Below are positions 9,570-16,645 of a DNA stretch of 64,000 bases, in pieces; within the stretch, counting starts at the first letter, position 1; each line of letters starts with the position of its first letter. Made by a program: the position numbers and the translations under genes. The notes below the pieces were generated by a model that searched no databases, had not been told where the DNA came from, and was given only the letters and a program-made list of their open reading frames with translations. Source of the DNA: AP-15 sp963703745 (GTDB lineage: Bacteria > Pseudomonadota > Alphaproteobacteria > ATCC43930 > CGMCC-115725); contig CAVPFL010000004.1 in the NCBI GenBank assembly GCA_963703745.1, forward strand, positions 1,178,001 to 1,242,000, in the 5' to 3' direction.

Positions 9570-10043
9570 ATGCCAGAGCTACAGATCATCGGCGGACCAC
9601 AAAGCAACTACGTGCGGGTCGTCCGCATCGCCTGCGCCGAGAAAGGTGTTCCGTACACCCTCGTTCCGGTCATGCCCTATCAGCTGCAGGCGGCGATAGC
9701 CGCTGTACATGCCGAAGCCGGCACCGCCGCGGAGACGGATTGGGCGCAAATCGCCGCTCTCTACGACAAACTCGCCGAAATCAATCCGACGCCGGTGGTG
9801 CCGTTGAACGGTGCGGTCGCGGTCGGCATGAGCGACGGGCCGCGCCGCGGGCTCGCCCTGATCGATAGCCTCGGAGCCTCCGGAGCACTCGCTCGGTATC
9901 ACCTGTTTCACGCCGCGCGCGCCGACATGCTGCGCCGGCTCGGAGCGCCAAGCGCCGCTGCCGATGCCTATCGGCAGGCGCTCGCCCTGACCGCCAACGG
10001 AATCGAACGGACCTTCCTAGAGCGCCGCCTTGCCGCCCTGTGA
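9570..10043 (+). CDS. Chimeric ORF: GST N-terminal segment fused to ECF sigma factor C-terminal domain
   Basis: A 157-residue ORF with a good ribosome-binding site (AAGGAG, spacing 6) whose two parts belong to different families. Residues 1-36 (PELQIIGGPQSNYVRVVRI, then ACAEKGVPYTLVPVMP) match the first strand-helix-strand of a glutathione S-transferase. From about residue 37 (YQLQAAIAAVHAEA ... ALYDKLAEINPTPVV ... YHLFHAARADMLRRLG ... ERTFLERRLAAL) it matches the TPR-like C-terminal domain of ECF42-type sigma factors. It has neither the GST active-site fold nor the sigma-2/sigma-4 DNA-binding regions. An in-frame deletion joining two genes is the likely origin. Whether it makes a useful protein is unknown. 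Confidence 0.75.
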   Translation: MPELQIIGGPQSNYVRVVRIACAEKGVPYTLVPVMPYQLQAAIAAVHAEAGTAAETDWAQIAALYDKLAEINPTPVVPLNGAVAVGMSDGPRRGLALIDSLGASGALARYHLFHAARADMLRRLGAPSAAADAYRQALALTANGIERTFLERRLAAL

Positions 10044-10099
10044 CGCGCCGCTCGCCGGTTGCGTTGCGGTTGGCCGGGGCGATATGCCACTCTGCCCCG

Positions 10100-11083
10100 A
10101 TGCGAGCGCCCAATTTCTATGCCCATCCCGGCTTCGAACGCGCCGGTTTGCGCCGCCGCGACACCGGCTGGATCCTCGAACGTATCGCCGACCCGGCGAG
10201 CCGCTTCGTCCCGGTGTGGCGCAATCAGAACCTGGTCGTCGAGCTCGACGGCGACGAGCCGCGCGCCGTGGTGCTCACATCGACCACCGTTGCTCCGGTC
10301 CTTGCTCCCGCCGAGGAGCGCCTCGCCCGCGGCGAGGTCGTATTTCTCGGCCTGATCGAGGAGCGGGCGCATTTCGCGCTCGACCTGTCGCCGATTGACG
10401 CGCCACTCGAGATGTTGCGGTCCCCGGCCTTGGCGGCGAGCGGGATCGACGAGGCGCGGGTGCGATTTACCGATTTGCGCCAGCTGGGGGGACGGATCGA
10501 GCGGCGCGAGGGGGCGCTGTTGGCGCTCGCCCGGGCGATGACGTTCTGGCAATCGCGCCATCGCTTCTGCGGGTTATGCGGCAACCCGACCCGCAGCGAA
10601 GAGGCCGGGCACATGCGCCGCTGTACCGACCCCGCCTGCAACACGATGCATTTCCCGCGCACCGATCCCGCCGTGATCATGCTGGTCAGCGACGGCGAGC
10701 GCGCGCTGATGGGGCGCTCGAAGCATTTTCCTCCCGGCATGTATTCGACGCTCGCGGGCTTTGTCGAACCGGGCGAGAGCCTCGAAATGGCGGTCGCCCG
10801 CGAGGTGCACGAGGAAACCGGGATCGAGGTCGGCGCCGTCCATTATCATTCCTCGCAGCCCTGGCCTTTCCCGGCCAACATCATGCTCGGGTTCCACGCC
10901 GCGGCGCTGACCACCGAGATCACGATCGACTACGGCGAGCTGGAGGATGCGCGCTGGCTCGAGCGCGACTGGCTCCTCTCCCACGCAGACGATGATACAT
11001 TTCGAATGCCGCGGCTCGATTCGATCGCCCGCCGGCTGATTGAGGACTGGCTGCACGGCCGGATCGAAATCGGCAGAGAGTGA
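10100..11083 (+). CDS. nudC: NADH pyrophosphatase / RNA deNADding enzyme NudC
   Basis: This Nudix hydrolase cleaves NAD(H) to NMN(H) and AMP; family members also remove NAD caps from RNA. It has 327 residues from the ATG at 10100. The zinc ribbon is C157-x2-C160 ... C175-x4-C180, followed by the Nudix box GFVEPGESLEMAVAREVHEE and TG. Next comes the NudC-specific SQPWPFP motif, which distinguishes it from other Nudix enzymes. A GTG at 10040, overlapping the previous stop (GTGA), would add 20 residues without homology and may couple it to the chimeric ORF upstream. Confidence 0.95.
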   Translation: MRAPNFYAHPGFERAGLRRRDTGWILERIADPASRFVPVWRNQNLVVELDGDEPRAVVLTSTTVAPVLAPAEERLARGEVVFLGLIEERAHFALDLSPIDAPLEMLRSPALAASGIDEARVRFTDLRQLGGRIERREGALLALARAMTFWQSRHRFCGLCGNPTRSEEAGHMRRCTDPACNTMHFPRTDPAVIMLVSDGERALMGRSKHFPPGMYSTLAGFVEPGESLEMAVAREVHEETGIEVGAVHYHSSQPWPFPANIMLGFHAAALTTEITIDYGELEDARWLERDWLLSHADDDTFRMPRLDSIARRLIEDWLHGRIEIGRE

Positions 11084-11448
11084 TGCACTCCTCGGATCCC
11101 AGGTGGCCGCAGGCAGCCTGTCGCAAATTCTGCGACCCCTGTAAAAGCCGGAAAACAGGCTGAATAATCGATTCGAAACCCAGATTGATCCTGGTCATCC
11201 TAGATAAATCCCGCTCGATCAAATAGTTACTGAGGCGCAGCAGTTCGAACGAACAGGGGTTGAACAAGCACCCAGCAGGGGGCGGAATCGATCTATCAGG
11301 GTGGCAACAGGGGAGGTGCCCGGACATCCATTTCGTGGCTTCGAAGGGATCATTGCGAAAAACCTTATTACGATATGGACAAAATCTTGGCGCCGATATA
11401 TGGGCCGAAAATCGGCCTTGGCAAGGCGGCGTGGGCAAGCCCGCCAGA
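11084..11448. other. 365-nt intergenic stretch without a recognisable gene
   Basis: The region between nudC and the PIN-domain gene has no ORF with recognisable content. It has a short perfect stem GGCCGA-AAA-TCGGCC at 11403-11417 without a T-run. The middle is more AT-rich than the neighbouring genes. Confidence 0.5.
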
Positions 11449-11895
11449 TCAAAGGCTGGCCGTCGCCTGGGGCTCCACGACCACGATCCCGAGGCCCGCA
11501 AAATCGGCGCCGTTGAACGTCAGCAGCCGCGCGATGCCGTGCGCCGCCATCGCCGCGACCAGGCGCGCATCAAAGACCCGCCGTCCGGTGACCCTGTGCT
11601 CGACGATCAGGCGCTTCCAATGCTGATAGACCTTCGACTCGTCGGATAGCAGCACCTCAAAGGTCCGCTCGATCTCGGCAACGGCCGACGCTGCTGCGGC
11701 GACATCGAGCCCGAGCCCGTTATGCACCGGCGGCCGGGTCGCCACCGCCCAGAATTCGGCGATCGACTGCGTGGCGACATGCAGGCTCTCGCCGCTCTCG
11801 ATCAGCCGCATTGTCGCTGCGATGGCGGCGCGATGGTGGTCGTGGGTGAATTCCAGCCGGCGCAACAGCACGTTTGTGTCGACCAGCGTGCTCAG
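11449..11895 (-). CDS. PIN-domain toxin (VapC-like), probable CTG start
   Basis: A 148-residue PIN-domain ribonuclease-type toxin. It opens with STLVDTNVLLRRLEF, carrying the first catalytic Asp. It has ATQSIAEFWAV with the conserved Glu, then RVFDARLVAAMAAHG with a later acidic residue, and ends with a strand of the form LLTFNGADF. The frame is open upstream to 12030, but homology begins at the CTG codon at 11895. That codon overlaps the upstream antitoxin stop as CTGA, where an ATGA overlap would be expected. No ATG or GTG is suitably placed, so a CTG start or a start-codon lesion must be considered. Confidence 0.75.
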   Translation of the reverse strand: MSTLVDTNVLLRRLEFTHDHHRAAIAATMRLIESGESLHVATQSIAEFWAVATRPPVHNGLGLDVAAAASAVAEIERTFEVLLSDESKVYQHWKRLIVEHRVTGRRVFDARLVAAMAAHGIARLLTFNGADFAGLGIVVVEPQATASL

Positions 11896-12203
11896 ATTCC
11901 GCGGTCGGGCTCGTAGATCGCCTCGCGGCGATCGTCGATAACGTGGTCGACGAGCGGCCAGCGGGAATTGTCGGCCCACCGCGCGGCGCGCTCTGCCGGG
12001 GTTAGCGGCCGGTGCTCGTGTTCGAGCCACTTGCAGGCGAGCTCGACGACACGGGGGATCGGTGCCGGCTTCTTGTTCCTGCCGCGGGTGTGCCCGGTCT
12101 CATAGTCGGCAAGCCGCGAGGCGGTGATGCCAATATGGCGGCTCAAGGTCGCCAGGGACCAGCCGAGCTGCTTGCGAAAGGCGATGAATTCCTGCGGCGT
12201 CAT
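11892..12203 (-). CDS. HTH-domain antitoxin (XRE-like) of the PIN toxin
   Basis: A 103-residue protein with an N-terminal HTH (MTPQEFIAFRKQLGWSLATL, SRHIGITASRLADYETG) typical of Xre/Cro regulators. A basic linker (RGRNKKPAPIPR) and an acidic C-terminus that could contact the toxin follow. The ATG at 12203 is chosen at the start of HTH homology; the frame is open to 12344 and the ribosome-binding site is weak. It overlaps the PIN gene, the standard antitoxin-first order. As in other modules, it probably represses its own promoter. Confidence 0.7.
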   Translation of the reverse strand: MTPQEFIAFRKQLGWSLATLSRHIGITASRLADYETGHTRGRNKKPAPIPRVVELACKWLEHEHRPLTPAERAARWADNSRWPLVDHVIDDRREAIYEPDRGI

Positions 12204-13397
12204 GCTTCGGCCATATGGCCGGGTCACGCGATCATTGCAAGCTCCTATCTGCTTCCAGAGCATGTAACATGCGCCACGGTCGCGGCGATCGCCGACGATA
12301 GCTCTCGACCATCGGAAACGGTAAATATCGGTCAGACGGCGCAAAGGACCAAATCAGTGTCCGCAGGCGAGCGCAGAACTTTGCGGGTCTTTCTTTCCTC
12401 GCCCGGAGATGTGCGGCCCGAGCGGCTGCTCGCCGAGCGGGTGGTTCGGCGGCTCGACCAGGAATTTGCCCTGCACCTCGATTTGCGGGCAGTCATGTGG
12501 GAGCGCGAGCCGCTCCTCGCCTCGCATCATTTCCAGGACCTGATCACCCCGCCGCACGGCACCGACATCGTCGTCGTCATTCTGTGGTCGCGCCTCGGCA
12601 CCACCCTCCCCGGCGACCGGTTCACCGGGCCGCTATCGGGTGGCGAGGTCAGCGTCACCGAATGGGAGTTCGAGGACGCGCTCAAATCCTACCGCGAGCA
12701 CAACTCGCCGGCGATCCTGATGTACCGCAAGACCGCTATGTCGACCGTCGGCCTCGACGAAACAAACGCGGCCAGCGAACGTCTCGAACAGAAGAGAAGC
12801 GGCTCGACGCGTTCGTTAAGAAGTGGTTTGCCGAGCCCGATGGCGGCAACCCGAGCCGGGCGACCTGGGAATTCGCCGACGCGGCCCAGTTCGAGGAAAT
12901 GCTCGAGGACCATCTGCGCGCGCTGGCTGCGCGACGGGTCGACGGTGGGACGAGCCGCGACGGCGAGCGGACCGACAGCAACCCCTATCGCGGCCTCCGC
13001 TCGTTCGAGCTCGGAGACGCCGCGTTCTTCTTCGGCCGCAGCCGCGCCCGCAACGAATTGCGCGAGGTCCTGGCGCGACGTGTCGAACAGGGGCAAGCCT
13101 TTGTGCTGGTGTTCGGCGCGAGCGGCTCGGGCAAGTCGTCGCTGGCCAAGGCCGGCCTCCTCGCCGACCTCCTGCCGCGCCGAGGAAGTCTTTCGCGAGC
13201 AGCCGGACGCGGTGCGCAACGAATTGACGGGATTGCTGCGGGCTCTGGTAACGGTGACCGGCGGCACCGCGACATCACGCCCGGCACCACTTGCGCAATT
13301 CCCTGAGGGCTCGCCGAGCCCGGGTATTGGTCGATGTGTTTGCCGACCCGCAGGCGCGACTGCTCGTCGTCGACGCCGTTGAAGGACCGTTGCCAGA

Positions 13398-13540
13398 AGG
13401 CTCCCTCTCCGCCCCCGGGACGGAGAGGGTCGGGGTGAGCCGGAGGGTGCCAGAGCGTCCGCCGGCGGCGCTGCCCACCTCACCCGCCCATCGCTGTGCG
13501 ATGGGCCCCTCCCTCTCCCCCCGCAAGGGCGGAGAGGGGC
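13398..13540. repeat. REP-like palindromic repeat inserted in the DGR target gene
   Basis: Three stem-loops in a row: CCCTCTCCG...CGGAGAGGG (13403-13429), CCCATCGC-tgt-GCGATGGG (13487-13505) and CCCTCTCC...GGAGAGGGG (13511-13539). A GGGGTGAG/CTCACCC pair (13432-13485) encloses part of it. This is the composition of common proteobacterial CCCTCTCC/GGAGAGGG palindromes. Coding homology to the STAND gene stops before it and resumes at 13548, so it interrupts the gene. Confidence 0.75.
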
Positions 13541-14597
13541 GGGCACGGCGCAGCTGCGGCTCGCGCACGAGGCGTTGCTGACCCATTGGCCGCGGGCGCG
13601 CGACCGGGTTGCTGCTGACGCCCGCGATCTCGAATTGCGCGACCGACTCGAACAGGAGGCCAAGCGCTTTGGCGACGCGTCGCGCCGTGACCAGCGTGGC
13701 CTCGTGCTGCCGGCCGGCGGCGCCTCGACGAGGGGCTGGTGCTCTGCGCGGGTTGGGGTGCCGCGCTGCCGGACGCGGTCACCGCGTTCGTCGCTGCCTC
13801 GCGCCGTGCCGCCCGCCGCAATCGCCTGCGCCGTATCGCAGGCATTGCCGGGGCCGTCGTGGCGCTGCCGGTCATCGCCGGTCTGGTCTGGGCAGGCCTC
13901 GTTTTCTGGGGTGTGCGGACAGTCGAGGCCGAGATGGCGTTTGTGCGCATTCCACCCCCGGCCGCCGACCCGTGCTTTCAGATGGGCAGCGACCGCGCTA
14001 CTGACCAGGAGAGTAGCCCGAACGAGGGGCCGGTGCACGAGGTCTGCCTGAAACCCTTCGAACTCGGCAAATTCGAGGTGACCCAGCGAGATTGGCGCCT
14101 GGTCATGCTTCCCCTCCTCAATCCGGCCCCGTCCTATTTCAAAACCGGCGGCGGCAAGGGTGTGAGCTGGAAGGACGCCGGGTGGTTGGCGCGTCTTCTG
14201 TCTCTTTTCGGACGCTATGAATTCAGTAACGACAAGCTCCCGGTTGAGAGTGTCAGCTGGGGCGATGCGAACACCTTCATCTGGTGGATGAATTTTTTCG
14301 GCCGGTATCGTGATTACACACTACCGAGTGAGGCCGAATGGGAATACGCAGCACGGGCCGGCACGAAAACCCCGTTTTATTGGGGGGAGCGCGCGGAGGA
14401 AGGGTGCGACTACGAGAACGCGTCGGGTTGTCATGCTAGCGCGGGTTCCACGGCTGTGGTGGGATCATACAAGCCCAATCCGTGGGGGCTCTACGACATG
14501 CTCGGCAACGTCTTGCAATGGGTTGAGGATTGTTACGTGAACAATTACGACGTTGCACCAAAAGACGGCAATGCGGTTACAATTAAGATTGTAATTC

Positions 14598-14714
14598 CCG
14601 CGTCGTCCGCGGCGGCTCCTGGGGCAGCAACCCTCGGATCCTGCGCGCGGCCGACCGCATCGACAGCACGCCGGGCGGCCGGGACAGCCTTATCGGCTTC
14701 CGAGTTGCCAGGAC
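14598..14714 (+). repeat. DGR variable repeat (VR)
   Basis: A 117-bp segment matching 16233-16349 (offset 1635) without gaps. There are 18 mismatches. At 17 of them the other copy has A (12 A-to-G, 4 A-to-T, 1 A-to-C here); the single exception is G in the template and A here at 14703. In the proper frame it encodes RVVRGGSWGSNPRILRAADR and then IDSTPGGRDSLIGFRVART, the C-terminal edge of the FGE/C-type-lectin fold where DGR diversity is usually placed. The near-identical 3' part (14691-14710) is the likely IMH. Confidence 0.95.
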
Positions 14715-14759
14715 TGTTACCCCTTGAATCTTTGCCTCTTTCCTTCTTGAAAATGGGGT

Positions 14760-14778
14760 CAAGGGGCTAGGCCCCTTG
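14760..14778. promoter_or_regulatory. Perfect 8-bp hairpin downstream of the VR
   Basis: CAAGGGGC-TAG-GCCCCTTG, an 8-bp stem with a 3-nt loop, 45 bp after the VR and 27 bp before avd. It is followed by a short T-run (14786-14790). DGRs of the BPP-1 type need a GC-rich 8-bp hairpin or cruciform just after the VR for target recognition, and this fits in position and size. It could also be a weak terminator of the target gene. Confidence 0.6.
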
Positions 14779-14805
14779 TCGCGAATTTTTAGGGGGAAAG
14801 GACAA

Positions 14806-15171
14806 ATGTCGGAAAGCGCCAGCCGTCAGGTCAGCCCCGTCCTGGAGCGGGCCTACCAATTCCTCGCCTGGTTGGTCCCGACCGTCGACAAGTTTCCCCG
14901 GCGGCAGAGATTCCTGCTCGGTGACCGCATCGAGACGACCGCGCTCGATGTGCTGGAAGGATTGGTCGAGGCGACCTACACACGCAACCGCGGCCGGATT
15001 CTGGAGGCAGTCAACCTCAAGCTCGACAAGCTGCGCTTTCTGTTCCGCCTGTCCGCCGAACTGCGATTGCTCGATCAGCGCCGATACGAACACGCCTCGC
15101 GCGGGATTGACGAGATCGGCCGGCTGGTCGGCGGGTGGATCAGAGCACACCGTGGCCAAGCGCCATCCTGA
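14806..15171 (+). CDS. avd: DGR accessory variability determinant (Avd)
   Basis: A 121-residue all-helical, basic protein of the Avd/S23-type four-helix bundle family. Avd forms a pentamer that binds the reverse transcriptase and TR RNA and is needed for mutagenic cDNA synthesis. Helices show as LERAYQFLAWLVPTVDKFPR, RQRFLLGDRIETTALDVLEG, KLDKLRFLFRLSAELRLLDQ and YEHASRGIDEIGRLVGGWI. The ATG at 14806 follows AGGGGGAAAGGA; an in-frame TTG at 14776 is less likely. Its 3' end overlaps the RT start by 20 nt. It lies between VR and RT, a common DGR order. Confidence 0.92.
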   Translation: MSESASRQVSPVLERAYQFLAWLVPTVDKFPRRQRFLLGDRIETTALDVLEGLVEATYTRNRGRILEAVNLKLDKLRFLFRLSAELRLLDQRRYEHASRGIDEIGRLVGGWIRAHRGQAPS

Positions 15172-16420
15172 CCTGTTCGATGGTATCGCAAATTTTGGCG
15201 CGCTGATGCGTGCCACGCGCCGTGCTGTTCGCGGCAAGCGGGGGAAGCCCGGCGCCGCCGCCTTCATGTCCGGGCTCGAAACCGAGGTGCTGCGGCTCGA
15301 ACGCGAGCTGCAGAAGGGGACGTGGCGGCCCGGCCATTATGTCGAGATCGAGCTGTTCGAGCCGAAACATCGTATTGTTTCAGCGGCGCCGTTCCGTGAC
15401 CGCGTCGTCCACCACGCCCTCTGCGCTGTTGTCGAGCCGATCTTCGAGCGCGGCTTCATCTTCGATTCCTATGCCAACCGCACGGGCAAGGGCACTCACA
15501 AGGCAATCGACCGCTATGAGCGCTATCGCGACCGTTATCATAACGTGTTGCGCTGCGACATCTTTCGGTTCTTCCCGGCGATCGATCACGAGATCCTGAA
15601 AGAGGATCTACGCCGCCGCATCGCCTGCCCGCGCGCCTTGTGGCTGGTCGACGCGGTGATCGACGGCTCCAATCCGCAGGAGCCGGTACATATCCATTAT
15701 CCGGGCGACGATCTTTTGACGCCGCTCACCCGCCGCCGCGGGCTGCCGATCGGCAATTTGACGAGCCAGTTCTTCGCCAACGTCTATCTCGACGGCCTCG
15801 ACCATTTCGTGAAAGAGGTGCTGCGCGCGCCTTACCTGCGCTATGTCGACGACTTCGCACTGTTTGCCGACAACGCAGCGGTCCTCGCCGAGTGGCGTGA
15901 ACGCCTCGACGCGCATCTCGCGCGGCGGCGTCTGTCGCTACATCCGCGCAAAACGTACATCGCGACTACCGAGACGACGGCGATCGTCCTCGGCTTTGTA
16001 CTATTGCCCGGCGGGAGGCGCCGCCTGCCCGAGGAGAATGTACGGCGGTTTCGCAACCGCCTGCGTAGTCTGCGCGACCGGTATCACGCGGGGTCGGTTG
16101 ATCTCGACCAAGCCTTGCGGCATATCCGTTCCTGGATTGCACACGCCGCGCACGCGGATACGTGGCGGCTGCGCGAGGCGGTCTTCCGCGACGCGGTCTT
16201 TCTCCCGTCGCGGCGGCCTGAGCGGTCCCTTGCCGCGTCGTCCGCGGCGGCTCCTGGAACAACAACCCACGGAACCTGCGCGCGGCCAACCGCAACGACA
16301 ACACACCGGACAGCCGAAACAACAATATCGGCTTCCGGGTTGCCAAGACACCCCGCCGCCGGAGCCGGCGTCTTCATGGAGACGCCGGGTGTGCAAGGGT
16401 GTGTCCAGGACCGGTCATGA
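15152..16420 (+). CDS. DGR-type reverse transcriptase
   Basis: A 422-residue group-II-intron-like reverse transcriptase. Starting from the GTG at 15152 (AKRHPDLFDGIANFGALMRA) it shows SAAPFRDRVVHHALCAVVEP, RGFIFDSYANRTGKGTHKAI, RCDIFRFFPAID (first catalytic Asp), IIDGSNPQEPV-type text, the DGR-specific LPIGNLTSQFFANVYLDGLDH and the catalytic YVDD (residues 231-234). This fits DGR RTs rather than retron or intron enzymes. It copies the TR with adenine-specific errors. RT homology stops near residue 357; the remaining tail is read through the TR in another frame and is low-complexity. It overlaps avd by 20 nt. No frameshift is seen, so it appears intact. Confidence 0.95.
   Translation: MAKRHPDLFDGIANFGALMRATRRAVRGKRGKPGAAAFMSGLETEVLRLERELQKGTWRPGHYVEIELFEPKHRIVSAAPFRDRVVHHALCAVVEPIFERGFIFDSYANRTGKGTHKAIDRYERYRDRYHNVLRCDIFRFFPAIDHEILKEDLRRRIACPRALWLVDAVIDGSNPQEPVHIHYPGDDLLTPLTRRRGLPIGNLTSQFFANVYLDGLDHFVKEVLRAPYLRYVDDFALFADNAAVLAEWRERLDAHLARRRLSLHPRKTYIATTETTAIVLGFVLLPGGRRRLPEENVRRFRNRLRSLRDRYHAGSVDLDQALRHIRSWIAHAAHADTWRLREAVFRDAVFLPSRRPERSLAASSAAAPGTTTHGTCARPTATTTHRTAETTISASGLPRHPAAGAGVFMETPGVQGCVQDRS
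16233..16349 (+). repeat. DGR template repeat (TR)
   Basis: A 117-bp template whose 31 adenines include 10 AAC/AAT codons when read in the frame RVVRGGSWNNNPRNLRAANR, then NDNTPDSRNNNIGFRVAKT. AAY codons are the hallmark of TRs because A-randomisation spans many residues without stop codons. It lies inside the 3' end of the RT open frame but in a different frame, and no protein homology covers it. Seventeen of its 31 adenines are changed in the VR. Confidence 0.95.
16365..16388. promoter_or_regulatory. 9-bp hairpin just downstream of the TR
   Basis: CCGGCGTCT-TCATGG-AGACGCCGG, a perfect 9-bp stem with a 6-nt loop, 15 nt after the TR and still within the RT reading frame. It could structure the TR RNA 3' flank. 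There is no T-run, so it is not a classical terminator. Confidence 0.5.
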
Positions 16421-16446
16421 TGAAGGGCCTCCTGCGGGAGGCGGTG

Positions 16447-16486
16447 GCGGCGTCCGTCTCGGCCGACAAACGGCGACGGACGCCGC
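16447..16486. promoter_or_regulatory. 12-bp inverted repeat 3' of the RT/TR unit
   Basis: GCGGCGTCCGTC (16447-16458) and GACGGACGCCGC (16475-16486) are perfect inverted copies around a 16-nt loop, about 100 nt past the TR. It is a candidate RNA structure at the end of the TR transcript. Confidence 0.5.
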
Positions 16487-16529
16487 TGCCCCGATAGCGC
16501 TTCCGGCGCCGCGCTGTCCTGCTTGCCTA

Positions 16530-16610
16530 ATTTCGGAAGCTGCGAGCCGGCAAATTAGCCTGACGATCGAAAGGGCGTCTCAATTTCTCGCCTGGCTGAC
16601 AGAAACCTAA
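16530..16610 (+). pseudogene. Remnant of a second avd (N-terminal fragment)
   Basis: The translated text ISEAASRQISLTIERASQFL then AWLTET and stop (TAA 16608-16610) aligns with the first 23 residues of the intact Avd (MSESASRQVSPVLERAYQFL, AWL) with 16 identities. The nucleotides have diverged clearly, so it is an old paralogous copy and not a recent tandem duplication. The frame has no proper start and the fragment stops after helix 1. It marks a former second DGR cassette or a rearranged border. Confidence 0.75.
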
Positions 16611-16645
16611 TGACGTTAGCGTGTGATCAGGGGCCGGGATGCGAT

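Larger units (their letters stand above)
12357..14727 (+). pseudogene. Broken DGR target: DUF4062-like / nSTAND NTPase / TM / FGE-sulfatase protein
   Basis: The DGR target, reconstructed over several frames. It starts at a GTG (12357) 8 nt after AAAGGA. 12357-12795: DUF4062-type effector domain (LRVFLSSPGDVRPERLLAE). Frameshift at about 12795 in AGAAGAGAAG. 12797-13175: nSTAND P-loop (NPYRGLRSFELGDAAFFFGR, FGASGSGKSSLAKAGLL). Then a deletion removes most of the NTPase, and 13178-13308 resumes (AEEVFREQPDAVRNELTGLL) in another frame. A further shift is followed by a palindromic repeat at 13398-13540. 13548-13715: LRLAHEALLTHWPRARD. Shift at about 13715. TM at about 13850-13918. FGE-sulfatase domain to 14586 (YTLPSEAEWEYAARAG, NPWGLYDMLGNV). 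One lost base at about 14586 puts the VR out of frame. The VR-containing frame ends at 14727. The N-terminal effector plus STAND layout suggests a conflict system. Confidence 0.85.

Noticed and set aside
14921..15151. Extended RT start at 14921
   Set aside because: The extension lies over avd in another frame; RT homology begins at the GTG at 15152.
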